64,000 nt of DNA, from NCBI RefSeq assembly GCF_003591515.1, contig NZ_QZCG01000003.1, positions 186,001 to 250,000 of the forward strand, read 5' to 3'. Shown here in pieces: positions 18,931 through 27,056 of the stretch. Within the stretch, counting starts at the first letter, position 1. Each line of letters starts with the position of its first letter. Made by a program: the position numbers and the translations under genes. A model generated the notes under the pieces. That model was not told the origin of the DNA. It saw only the letters and a list, made by a program, of their open reading frames with translations, and made no database searches. Origin of the DNA: Paracoccus onubensis. Lineage in GTDB: Bacteria; Pseudomonadota; Alphaproteobacteria; Rhodobacterales; Rhodobacteraceae.

Positions 18931-20496
18931 ATGAATATCGTCAAGACCATCGTGGCAGCACTGGCTTTGTCCGTCAGTGCCGTAACCGTTCAGGCCGAGA
19001 CAGTCGTCAAATGGGGATCCCGCGCGGATATCTATTCGCTGGATCCGAATTCGGTTCCCTCGACGGCGAACCTCGCCTTCCTGAACCACATTTACGAAGG
19101 GCTGGTCCGCTATGACAAGGAATTCGGGCTGGAACCCGCTCTGGCGACGGAATGGGAGCTTGTTGACGACTCGTTCTGGCGCTTCACGCTGCGCGAAGGG
19201 GTCAAATTCCACGATGGTGCCGAACTGACCGCCGATGACGTGGTGGCATCGTTCAAGCGCGCCGCCGACCCGGCATCGCCGCTCAAGGGCAACATGCCGC
19301 TTTACGAGGATATCCGGAAGATCGACGATTACACGGTCGAGATCGAGGTCTCGACACCATCATCGCTGTTCCTGAACGATATCACCAATATTTTCGTCTT
19401 TGATGCCGATTGGCTGAAGAACAACAATACCGAGGCCCCGACCGATTTCGGCGCGGGCGTCGAGGGCTATGCGACCAATAACACCAATGGCACCGGCCCG
19501 TTCAAACTGGAAAGCCGCGCCCCCGACAGCAAGACCGTGCTGCTGGCGAACGAAACCTGGTGGGACGAGGCGCAGCACAATATCGACCGGCTGGAATTCA
19601 TCCCGATCAGTTCGGCCGCGACCCGTATCGCCGCGCTTCTGTCGGGCGAGGTGGATGTGATCGACAGTGCCCCGGTTCAGGATCTGGAGCGGCTGAAGGC
19701 GGACCCTTCGATCAAGGTTCTGACCATGACCGAATTACGCACGGTTTTCCTGGCGATGAACCGGCGCGAAACCCTGCCCGACGGACGTCCGAACCCGTTC
19801 AACGACATTCGCGTGCGGCAGGCAGTCGAGGCATTGATCGATCGCGATCTGATCAACCAGCGTGTCATGCGCGGGCTTGCACGCCCGTCCGGGTCGCTGA
19901 TCGCGCCCGAGGTCGCAGGCTATGCGGAATCGCTTGATACATTCGAGCCCGCGGATCCCGAAAAGGCAGCCGCTCTGCTGAAGGAGGCCGGGGCCGACGG
20001 GCTGCGCTTTACCTATACCTGCATGAATGACGAAAGCATCAACGAAGAGGATTGGTGCCAGGGAATCGCCAATATGCTGCAACGGGCAGGGATGCAGGTC
20101 GATATCGACATGGGCCCGCGCTCGGTCCAGTCGCCCAAGCGCTCACAGGGCAATACCGAGATGTTCAACCTGAGCTGGGCGAATGAACCGACATTGGACG
20201 CGTTCTCGCTGCTGTCACAGGTGCTGGCCACCAAGGAAGACGCCTATGGCGTGTCGAATTATGGCGGCTGGTCTTCGCCTGAACTGGACGGTTTCGTCAA
20301 ACAGGCGGCCGAGGCGACCGATCCGGCAGAGCGGCTGAAACTTGAAGAAGAGGCGCTGCGGATCGCCAAGGAAGAGGTGCTGCTGATCCCGCTGCATCAA
20401 CAGCCCATCGCCTGGGCAACGCGCGACAATGTGGAAAGCATCGATCTGCGCGCCGATAACAAGGCCCGTCACTGGTACACCAAGATGGCCGAGTAA
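18931..20496 (+). CDS. ABC transporter substrate-binding protein (family 5)
   Basis: The 521-residue periplasmic protein has a clear signal peptide (MNIVKTIVAALALSVSAVTV, ending QA-ETV near residue 25). The mature part shows SBP_bac_5 motifs: HIYEGLVRYD, WRFTLREGVKFHDGAELTAD and the VRQAVEALIDRD block. It captures the substrate for the DppBCDF-like importer. Family 5 proteins bind peptides, nickel chelates, opines or glycosides, so the family alone does not name the ligand. The surrounding amidohydrolases and racemase favour a cyclic amide or ureide-like compound. The ATG at 18931 follows GGAGAG. Confidence 0.92.
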   Translation: MNIVKTIVAALALSVSAVTVQAETVVKWGSRADIYSLDPNSVPSTANLAFLNHIYEGLVRYDKEFGLEPALATEWELVDDSFWRFTLREGVKFHDGAELTADDVVASFKRAADPASPLKGNMPLYEDIRKIDDYTVEIEVSTPSSLFLNDITNIFVFDADWLKNNNTEAPTDFGAGVEGYATNNTNGTGPFKLESRAPDSKTVLLANETWWDEAQHNIDRLEFIPISSAATRIAALLSGEVDVIDSAPVQDLERLKADPSIKVLTMTELRTVFLAMNRRETLPDGRPNPFNDIRVRQAVEALIDRDLINQRVMRGLARPSGSLIAPEVAGYAESLDTFEPADPEKAAALLKEAGADGLRFTYTCMNDESINEEDWCQGIANMLQRAGMQVDIDMGPRSVQSPKRSQGNTEMFNLSWANEPTLDAFSLLSQVLATKEDAYGVSNYGGWSSPELDGFVKQAAEATDPAERLKLEEEALRIAKEEVLLIPLHQQPIAWATRDNVESIDLRADNKARHWYTKMAE

Positions 20497-20592
20497 GCTG
20501 GCCCTCGCAAGTTCCACCAAGCGGTGCCCGGTGACGGGCGCCGCAACTTCCCGCGGCGCCGGTTGCGCCGGTTCTTCGCCACGAGGCTTCCC

Positions 20593-22032
20593 ATGACCGC
20601 CACCGTTTTTCGCCACGCCACCGTCATCCCTGTCGACCCGGAACGGCGGATCATCGAGGATGGCGCGGTTCGGGTGATCGGGAACCGGATCGATCAGGTC
20701 GGGCCGGATGCCGATGTCGTGGGGCAGCCGGGCGACCGGGTGATCGATTGCCGGCGCAAGCTGATCATCCCCGGCCTGATCGATGCGCATGGCCATGCAG
20801 GGCATTGCCTGATCCGCAGTCTTGCATCGGATACCAGCCCGGCATGGATGAAGATCGTCACGCCCGCCTATTACCACGCGACGACGCGTGAATTCTGGTA
20901 TGCGGACGGGCTGGTCTCGGGGTTGGAGCGGCTGCGGGCAGGGGTGACGACCGGGGTCAGCATCATCTCATCCATGCCACGCAGCGACGATCCGCAATTC
21001 GCGGTCAACCATGCGCGCGCCTATTCGCAGATGGGCCTGCGCGAGATCATCTGTACCGGCCCTGCCGGTATGCCATGGCCGCGCGACGTGACCCGTTGGG
21101 AAGATGGCAGCCCAAGGCGGCGCAGCATCAGTTTTGCCGAGATGATGGAAGGCGCCGAAGCTGCCATTCAGACACTGGATGGAAGCGACGACGGCCGGAT
21201 CCGCGTCTATCTGACGCCTTTCACCATCGTCCCCTCGCTTGATCCCTCGAATATCTCGACCCCCGATCAGGCGGTTACGCTGACGCCGGATGACAGGATG
21301 CATGCCCGCGCGATCCGGGAACTGGCCCGCAGATACGGTATCCGCCTGCATTCGGACGCTTTCGCCGGTCATATCCGGCTTGCCTTTCAGGACAAGGAAA
21401 ACGCACTTCTCGGCCCCGATATCCATCTTCAGCATTGCTGGGGGATCTCGCCCGCCGAAATCGACATCCTGGCCGAGACCGGCACCCATGTGACCCATGC
21501 GCCCCCCGGTCGCTCGACACCGGTGATCGAGATGATGGCCCGTCGCATCAATCTGGCGATCACGACCGACGGCACTGCGCCCAGCCGTCATTTCGACATG
21601 CTTCAGACCGCGCGGCTGTTCCAATCGGTCCAGCATGTGCTGCGAAACCACGACCGGTTTTTCTTTCCGCCCGGCAAGGTGCTGGAGATGATCACCATCG
21701 ACGCGGCGAATGCATTGGGCCTTGGGCATGAGATCGGATCGCTCGAATCCGGCAAGAAGGCCGATCTGGTTGTGCTGGACATGGCTCAGCCGCATCTGAC
21801 GCCGGACTGGATGCCGGTGCATCGCCTGATCCATCAGGCGAGCGGTGCGGATGTCGAAACGGTGATGGTCGACGGCCGTCTGGTGATGGAGAATCGCAAG
21901 ATCACGGCAGTCGATATCGGCGACGCCCTTGCCCAGGGGCAGCGCGAGGCCGCCGCGTTGGTCGAGCGCGCGGGCCTGTGGGCGCATATGCATGATCCGG
22001 GTTGGGGGCAGCTTTACCGGACATTCGAATGA
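20593..22032 (+). CDS. Amidohydrolase (ATZ/TRZ type)
   Basis: This 479-residue amidohydrolase has the full set of ligands: LIIPGLIDAHGHAGH (HxH, about residues 58-72), IRLHSDAFAGH (His), LQHCWGIS (His) and ITTDGTAPSRHFD (Asp). ATZ/TRZ enzymes remove amino or chloro groups from triazines, S-adenosylhomocysteine, guanine and similar rings. The ATG at 20593 (MTATVFRHATVIP) is preferred to an upstream start that would add a Pro/Arg-rich tail. It is the third amidohydrolase of the locus, 96 bases after the binding protein, and probably the last gene. Exact substrate unknown. Confidence 0.85.
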   Translation: MTATVFRHATVIPVDPERRIIEDGAVRVIGNRIDQVGPDADVVGQPGDRVIDCRRKLIIPGLIDAHGHAGHCLIRSLASDTSPAWMKIVTPAYYHATTREFWYADGLVSGLERLRAGVTTGVSIISSMPRSDDPQFAVNHARAYSQMGLREIICTGPAGMPWPRDVTRWEDGSPRRRSISFAEMMEGAEAAIQTLDGSDDGRIRVYLTPFTIVPSLDPSNISTPDQAVTLTPDDRMHARAIRELARRYGIRLHSDAFAGHIRLAFQDKENALLGPDIHLQHCWGISPAEIDILAETGTHVTHAPPGRSTPVIEMMARRINLAITTDGTAPSRHFDMLQTARLFQSVQHVLRNHDRFFFPPGKVLEMITIDAANALGLGHEIGSLESGKKADLVVLDMAQPHLTPDWMPVHRLIHQASGADVETVMVDGRLVMENRKITAVDIGDALAQGQREAAALVERAGLWAHMHDPGWGQLYRTFE

Positions 22033-22254
22033 GGCCCGGGCTGTCGGAGGCCATAAGACTTCGACTCGTGAAACGCGGGATCGATGGCTTTCGGGGTGCA
22101 GAACCGTCAGGCTAGCATCCCAAGCGCCAGTCAGGTTTGTCGAGGTTTCCTGTGGTGGTGCCGTTGGTTATGCGGGGCAGAGGGGATATTTCACAAATCC
22201 CTTGCACCGGATTCTGGCCTATGGCTTGCTCGAACTTCCAACAGGAGGAACGCA

Positions 22255-22893
22255 ATGGCTTTTGAACAATGGCTCGCCTTCGCGGCCGCATCTGCCGTCT
22301 TGCTGGCAATTCCCGGTCCCACGATATTGTTGGTGATCTCCTACGCGCTCGGTCACGGCAAGAAAGCGGCTGGCGCGACGGTCGGCGGCGTCGCTCTTGG
22401 CGATTTCACCGCCATGACAGCTTCCATGCTTGGCCTTGGGGCGCTGCTTGCGGCGTCCGCCATGTTGTTCACGATATTGAAATGGGTCGGGGCAGCCTAT
22501 CTGATTTACCTTGGTGTAAAGCTCTGGCGCGCGCCGGTCCCGGCGGACGCAGCCAACACGGATGCCAAAGCCGTGCCGAAAGAAAGGCCGATACGGATTT
22601 TCCTGCACACCTATGTCGTGACGGCTCTTAACCCGAAAAGCATCATCTTCTTTGTTGCCTTCCTGCCTCAGTTCATGAACACAGCGCTGCCATTGTTGCC
22701 ACAGATGATTATCTTCGAGACGACATTCCTTGTTCTGGCAGTCCTGAACGCTGGATTTTACGGGCTGATGGCATCGATGGCCCGAAAGTCGATCCGCAAG
22801 CCAAGCGTGCAACGAACGGTAAACCGCGTCGGTGGTTCTCTGATGATCGGCGCAGGCGTGTTGGCCGCAGGCTGGAAGCGGGCCGTAGCCTAA
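22255..22893 (+). CDS. LysE-family translocator
   Basis: The 212-residue protein has about six hydrophobic segments and the LysE/RhtB signature AIPGPTILLVISYALGHGKK near residues 18-37. Family members export amino acids or derivatives such as homoserine lactone. The ATG at 22255 follows a strong AGGAGG ten bases upstream; the longer upstream frame has no such site. A 222-base gap separates it from the amidohydrolase locus, so it is probably a separate unit. It could relieve amino acid build-up, but substrate and link to the neighbours are unknown. Confidence 0.85.
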   Translation: MAFEQWLAFAAASAVLLAIPGPTILLVISYALGHGKKAAGATVGGVALGDFTAMTASMLGLGALLAASAMLFTILKWVGAAYLIYLGVKLWRAPVPADAANTDAKAVPKERPIRIFLHTYVVTALNPKSIIFFVAFLPQFMNTALPLLPQMIIFETTFLVLAVLNAGFYGLMASMARKSIRKPSVQRTVNRVGGSLMIGAGVLAAGWKRAVA

Positions 22894-23117
22894 CAGCGGC
22901 ACGGATCTATGTGGCACGTTGGTGTCTCACATGTCCGCCAAGGGCACGTCGCAACGATCCCATAGTCACGGTAGAAGCGCCGCTCGGGTCGAAAATCGGG
23001 CGGAAAGCCAAATATCCTGACAGGCGATATCTGCATTGCTGCATTTATCGTGATGGGCGGGCATCGTTTGCCTGGAACTACAGGCACTGCGGTCCGTTTC
23101 TTTACCGGCGGAATATG

Positions 23118-23522
23118 TCAGTCCATGTTTCTGGCTGTTTCGGCTGCCGTAGAAAAATGGCGCATCAGCAGGCTCGCCAGATCGCCGTCGATGCCGAGAT
23201 TCGTGATGGCCTTCTTCATGCATTCCAGCCAGAGATCGCGCATCTCCGCGCCGACAGGCACATGTTCATGAATATCCTTCAGCCTCGAATGCCGGTGCTT
23301 CATCACATAATATTGCGGCCCTCCGAAGAAGCCGCAGAGATAGTTGAACTGCTCTTCTCGGGAATGGGCGACTCCGGCACCTTGCAGATGCAAAAGATGC
23401 AGCTCCTTCGCGGCTTCATCCTGTTCGACGATATCATAGAATTCCTCGACCAGGGCGCGGATCCCGTCTTCTCCTCCAAGCCTGTCATATAGAGACTGCT
23501 TCTGCTGAGCGGCGTAATACAT
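23118..23522 (-). CDS. Truncated hemoglobin (group II-like)
   Basis: The 134-residue protein starts at the ATG complementary to 23522 (MYYAAQQKQSLYDRLGG). It has the truncated-globin pattern: LYDRLGGEDGIRALVEEFYDIV with Tyr at the B10-like position, CGFFGGPQYY, then RHSRLKDIHEHVPVG (proximal His region) and DLWLECM with Trp at the G8 position typical of group II. Such proteins bind O2 or NO and protect from or supply oxygen. It is divergent from the dmm operon, whose oxygenase is heme-dependent, and has paired CCCTATAGG-type palindromes in its promoter. A role in oxygen or NO handling during amine oxidation is an inference. Confidence 0.85.
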   Translation of the reverse strand: MYYAAQQKQSLYDRLGGEDGIRALVEEFYDIVEQDEAAKELHLLHLQGAGVAHSREEQFNYLCGFFGGPQYYVMKHRHSRLKDIHEHVPVGAEMRDLWLECMKKAITNLGIDGDLASLLMRHFSTAAETARNMD

Positions 23523-23565
23523 GGTTGCCCTCCCCGGAAATCCAACTGTGTAGATAGCATGAAAT

Positions 23566-23605
23566 GAATATTCCCTCAAGGAATTTGATATTCCCTATAG
23601 GAAAA
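23566..23605. promoter_or_regulatory. Tandem palindromes upstream of the globin gene
   Basis: Two related dyads lie in tandem: ATTCCCTCAAGGAATT and ATTCCCTATAGGAAAA. The second holds the perfect palindrome CCTATAGG at 23594-23601. They lie 45-85 bases upstream of the globin start. The same CCTATAGG core recurs at 23891-23898 on the dmm side, and a split form, CCTATA-N4-TATAGG, lies at 49432-49447 before the XRE-cupin regulator gene. Confidence 0.45.
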
Positions 23606-24200
23606 TTGCTTGATGCTGCTTGTCTCTTCGGCCGGGGCGATGCTTCTGCTTGTCCACTGGGTCTCTTCCGGAAACGCCCGTTTCTTGCCAGCACCCGGAT
23701 TTCCCGACCCGGAACTTGGCGTTCCGATCCATACGGAGGGGTGATTCGGGGTATCGTGGTCTGAATAAGGGGCTCCGGTTGACCAATTTTCGGGCCTGAT
23801 GTGATCCGTAGGTGCAAAACCGAGCACCTGTTTGCTCAAAGTATTTGCAAGAAAACAACCACTAAAGTTCCTCAAGCGAAAAAATATTGCCCTATAGGAA
23901 TTTTCCATGTTGTAATAGGTTCAGTCGAATGAACCAGTTTATGATACTGGTTGGACCAGACAGGGGAGGTGTCGAGGTCGTGGTTATTCGCGAGGTCGCA
24001 GATGATGGCCGCCATCCGGATCCTGATGTTTCGGCGGCAGGCCATGCGGCGCGATTTTGCCGCGCGATATTTGATACATCCGTCACGGAATATCGGGATC
24101 CGGTTTCCCGGAGGGTTTCCCGGCACCTTGCGGGGTGGTCGGCAGGCGCCGCTTCGCATCGGGTTCAAAACAGGCGCATTGCGAGAAAAGGACAGACGTC
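23606..24200. other. Long leader region between globin and dmm operon
   Basis: About 600 bases hold no convincing gene. Overlapping ORFs on both strands (for example 23887-24204 plus and 23872-24168 minus) lack known motifs and ribosome sites. A CCTATAGG palindrome lies at 23891-23898. The part after 24100 is GC-rich with CCCGGAGGGTTTCCCGG-like inverted repeats and leads to the dmmD start. It probably carries the dmm promoter and a long untranslated leader. Confidence 0.45.
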
Positions 24201-25334
24201 ATGACAGCATCGTGGAGATTTTCGGCTCTGGCGGACCGGCACCGGGCCATGGGTTCGGAGCTCGAGGACTGGAGCGGAATGGGCACAGCCTGGAGCTACG
24301 ACAAGGACCAGATGGAAGAATATATGGCAATCCGCACCAAGGCCGGGGTGATGGATGTGTCGGGTCTGAAGAAAGTGCATGTGTTCGGCCCCCATGCCAG
24401 CCATGTGATCGACCGTGCCGTGACGCGCGATATCGAAAAGCTCAAACCGGGCCGCTCGACCTATTGCTGCATGCTGAACGATGCCGGTAAATTCGTGGAT
24501 GACTGCGTGGTCTACCGGATGGGTCCGCATAGCTTCATGGTCGTGCATGGCGCGGGGCAGGGGCATGAGCAGCTGACCATGGCGGCGACCGGGCGCAATG
24601 TCAGCGTGATGTTCGATGACGATCTGCACGATATCTCGCTGCAAGGGCCTCTGGCGGTGGATTATCTGGAAAAGCATGTGCCGGGCATCCGCGATGTGGT
24701 CTATTTCAGCCATATCCACACGACGCTGTTCGGCAAACCCGTGACCATCTCGCGCACCGGCTATACCGGCGAGCGCGGTTACGAGATTTTCTGCCGCCGT
24801 CAGGATGCGGTCGAGATCTGGGATACCATCGTAGCCGAGGGCGCGGCGATGGGGATCATCCCAAGCCGCTTCACCACGCTGGACCTGCTCAGGGCGGAAA
24901 GCTATCTGCTGTTCTTCCCCTATGACAATTCCGAGAAATACCCGTTCGAGAACGAAGCCTGCGGCGATACGCTGTGGGAACTTGGATTGGATTTCACCGT
25001 CTCCAAGGGCAAAACCGGCTTCCGCGGCGCGGAAGAGCATTATCGCCTGCAAGGCAAGGAGCGCTTCAAGATCTACGGCGTCAAGCTTGAAGGGACCGAG
25101 GCGGCCGAGGAAGGCGCGGTGATCCTCAAGGACGGCAAGGAGGTCGGCGTCGTCACCATCGGCTTCTACAGCCCGCTGAACAAGCACAATGTCGGCATCG
25201 CGCGGATGCCGGTCGATTGCGCGGTGGAAGGAACCAAGCTGACGATCCGCAATTCGGGTGGCCAGATCCCCGCCATCGCCCATCCGATGCCCTTCTACGA
25301 TCAGGACAAGAAGCGCCGCACCGCGAAGGGCTGA
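24201..25334 (+). CDS. dmmD: GcvT-like tetrahydrofolate-dependent protein of the dimethylamine monooxygenase operon
   Basis: The 377-residue protein has the aminomethyltransferase fold: YMAIRTKAGVMDVSGLKK near residues 33-50, MLNDAGKFVDDCVVYR (THF-contact region), ISRTGYTGERGYEIF, then the C-terminal barrel. In the known dmmDABC operon this GcvT-like protein is encoded with the oxygenase and is thought to pass the released C1 unit to tetrahydrofolate as methylene-THF, sparing free formaldehyde. Start at 24201 (MTASWRFSALAD). It begins the order D-A-B-C, here with gaps of 68, overlap and 107 bases. A stand-alone gcvT for glycine cleavage is unlikely, since no gcvH or gcvP is present. Confidence 0.8.
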   Translation: MTASWRFSALADRHRAMGSELEDWSGMGTAWSYDKDQMEEYMAIRTKAGVMDVSGLKKVHVFGPHASHVIDRAVTRDIEKLKPGRSTYCCMLNDAGKFVDDCVVYRMGPHSFMVVHGAGQGHEQLTMAATGRNVSVMFDDDLHDISLQGPLAVDYLEKHVPGIRDVVYFSHIHTTLFGKPVTISRTGYTGERGYEIFCRRQDAVEIWDTIVAEGAAMGIIPSRFTTLDLLRAESYLLFFPYDNSEKYPFENEACGDTLWELGLDFTVSKGKTGFRGAEEHYRLQGKERFKIYGVKLEGTEAAEEGAVILKDGKEVGVVTIGFYSPLNKHNVGIARMPVDCAVEGTKLTIRNSGGQIPAIAHPMPFYDQDKKRRTAKG

Positions 25335-25402
25335 CGCAAAATCCGGGACAGCGGGCGGCGTAAGACCGCCCCGCCCATCGTTTGACAGGGAATATGTAGC
25401 CA

Positions 25403-26005
25403 ATGCCAGCCACGAAATTCACCCCCTCGATCATCAGCCGCCCGATCTATGGCGGGCTGACGCCGCATGGCACCGTGCCCGCACTGATGCTTGCCAGCGG
25501 CCCCGGCGGCGAGGCGCTGCTGGACCTGATCGCGGCCGATCCGGCGGTGCTGCCCCATGCCACCGTGATCTATATCCCGGAGGGCAGCGATCTGGGGCCC
25601 CGGCTCGAGGCGCAGGGTCCGGCCAGCTATGTCGAGGCCGCCAGCTACGCCTCGATCCTGCCGCGATTCCGCAAGCTTCTGGCAGAAGCGCCCATGAATA
25701 CCCGGCTTTATCTGGCCGGAACCGAGGGGCTGATCGGTCAGGCCACCGCTGAGGCTCTGGCGGCGGGAATGCTGCTTGAGGCGATCGAGGCCGAGCATCG
25801 CGGCAGTCTTGCGCGGCGTATGCAATGCGTGCATTGCAAGGGCATCACGGAGGATGTCACCACCGATCCCTTCACCTGTTCGCATTGCGGGTTGTCGCTG
25901 TTCGTGCGCGACCATTACTCGCGCCGCTATGCCGCATTTCAGGGCGTTTGCGTCGATGCCGAGACCCCCGGCGAAGTTCCCCCAAAGCAGGAGATCAAGG
26001 CATGA
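25403..26005 (+). CDS. dmmA: Dimethylamine monooxygenase subunit DmmA-like
   Basis: The 200-residue protein has an N-terminal alpha/beta part and a C-terminal metal ribbon with C142-x2-C145 and C159-x2-C162 (CVHC and CSHC), followed by FVRDHYSRRYAAFQG. DmmA-family proteins are a small subunit of the NADPH- and O2-dependent enzyme that converts dimethylamine to methylamine. The paired CxxC motifs could hold zinc or a single iron; the sequence does not say which. The stop overlaps the dmmB start in an ATGA, so the two are translationally coupled. Identity rests on this ribbon plus operon order. Confidence 0.75.
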   Translation: MPATKFTPSIISRPIYGGLTPHGTVPALMLASGPGGEALLDLIAADPAVLPHATVIYIPEGSDLGPRLEAQGPASYVEAASYASILPRFRKLLAEAPMNTRLYLAGTEGLIGQATAEALAAGMLLEAIEAEHRGSLARRMQCVHCKGITEDVTTDPFTCSHCGLSLFVRDHYSRRYAAFQGVCVDAETPGEVPPKQEIKA

Positions 26006-26949
26006 GCGCCCAGATGTTGCGTGTCACCGAGATCGAGGCCCTGTCGCCACTGGTCAAGCGTTTTCGCTTCGAACATCCAGGCGGCAAGAAACTGCCGCTG
26101 TTTTCCGGCGGCGCGCATGTCGTGGTCGAGATGCCCGATGGCGATCTGCTTCGCCGCAATGCCTATTCGCTGATCTCGGATCCGCAGGACGGTTCGGGCT
26201 ATGAGATCGCGGTGCGCCGCGAGGATGGCGGGCGGGGTGGTTCGCGCTTCATGCATTCAAATGTCGGGCAGGGCGATACGCTGCGGATCTCGACGCCGCT
26301 GAACCTGTTCTCGCTTGATGCGCGGGCGCGCAAGCATGTGCTGATCGCCGGCGGCATCGGCATTACCCCGATCATCGCCCAGATGCGGCAACTCCTGCGG
26401 ATGCAGGACCGGTTCGAAATCCATTATGCCGCCCGCTTGCGCAGCGAGGCTGCCGGCCTGCGGTTGCTGCCCCGCCTGCCGCATATCCACAGCCATATCT
26501 CGGATGAGGGCGATAGGATGGATCTGGGCGCGATCCTCGACCGCCAGCCGATCGGCACCCATGTCTATACCTGCGGTCCCGAAGGGCTGATCACTGCAGT
26601 GGCGCAATGCGCCGCCCGGCTGGGCTGGCCGCGCGGCTCGCTGCATTCCGAGGTGTTCCTGGCGCCGCCACCCGGCCGCGCCTTCGAGGTGACGCTGGCC
26701 AAATCCGGCCGGACCGTCACGGTCGGCCCGCATCAAAGCCTGCTCGAGGCGCTGGAAGAGGCGCAGGTCGAGATCGACTGGAGCTGCCGGGGCGGGGCCT
26801 GCGGCCGCTGCGAAACCGATGTCGTCTCCTGCCACGGCCGGATCGAACATAACGACCACTGGCTGTCCGAGGACGAGCATTCCTCTCAGACGAAGATCAT
26901 GCCCTGCGTGTCGCGCTTCCGCGGCCGCGAACTGATCATCGACCGGTAA
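26002..26949 (+). CDS. dmmB: Dimethylamine monooxygenase reductase subunit
   Basis: This 315-residue reductase starts at the ATG at 26002 (MSAQMLRVTEIEA). It has a flavin-binding barrel with RRNAYSLISDP, an NAD(P)-binding half with HVLIAGGIGITPIIAQM and YTCGPEGLI, and a C-terminal plant-type [2Fe-2S] domain with C262-x4-C267-x2-C270 and a fourth Cys near 303. This is the phthalate dioxygenase reductase/VanB arrangement. It passes electrons from NAD(P)H to the heme-containing oxygenase subunit. A repeat and a strong hairpin lie just downstream, before dmmC. Confidence 0.85.
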   Translation: MSAQMLRVTEIEALSPLVKRFRFEHPGGKKLPLFSGGAHVVVEMPDGDLLRRNAYSLISDPQDGSGYEIAVRREDGGRGGSRFMHSNVGQGDTLRISTPLNLFSLDARARKHVLIAGGIGITPIIAQMRQLLRMQDRFEIHYAARLRSEAAGLRLLPRLPHIHSHISDEGDRMDLGAILDRQPIGTHVYTCGPEGLITAVAQCAARLGWPRGSLHSEVFLAPPPGRAFEVTLAKSGRTVTVGPHQSLLEALEEAQVEIDWSCRGGACGRCETDVVSCHGRIEHNDHWLSEDEHSSQTKIMPCVSRFRGRELIIDR

Positions 26950-26973
26950 CATCATGTCCCGCAATCGCCGGCC

Positions 26974-27019
26974 CCTTCTTCTTTGTCCAAATATCTCGGG
27001 GTCCGGGGTGGAACCCCGG
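26974..27019 (-). repeat. Dispersed intergenic repeat, copy B, with hairpin
   Basis: The core at 26974-27004 is the reverse complement of copy A (2709-2740) with very few differences. It runs directly into a perfect hairpin, CCGGGGT-GGA-ACCCCGG at 27003-27019. This lies in the 107-base gap between dmmB and dmmC, so it could trim or attenuate the dmm message and set subunit ratios. There is no T-run, so it is not a standard terminator. Confidence 0.55.
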
Positions 27020-27056
27020 TCCTTTCTTCCAACCCTGACCGATCCAGGAGGAACCG

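Noticed and set aside
24100..24200. Possible riboswitch before dmmD
   Set aside because: I looked for glycine-, THF- and ZTP-type consensus features because of the GcvT-like gene and found none that I could align.
23887..24204. Possible small gene upstream of dmmD
   Set aside because: Its 105-residue product has no known motif, there is no clear ribosome site, and an equally long frame lies on the opposite strand.
24165..25403. 412-residue minus-strand ORF opposite dmmD
   Set aside because: No domain recognised, and the plus strand reads as a GcvT-like protein with conserved motifs.
27003..27019. Rho-independent terminator between dmmB and dmmC
   Set aside because: The hairpin is strong but has no T-run, and dmmC belongs to the same operon by gene order, so I list it as a repeat with hairpin instead.
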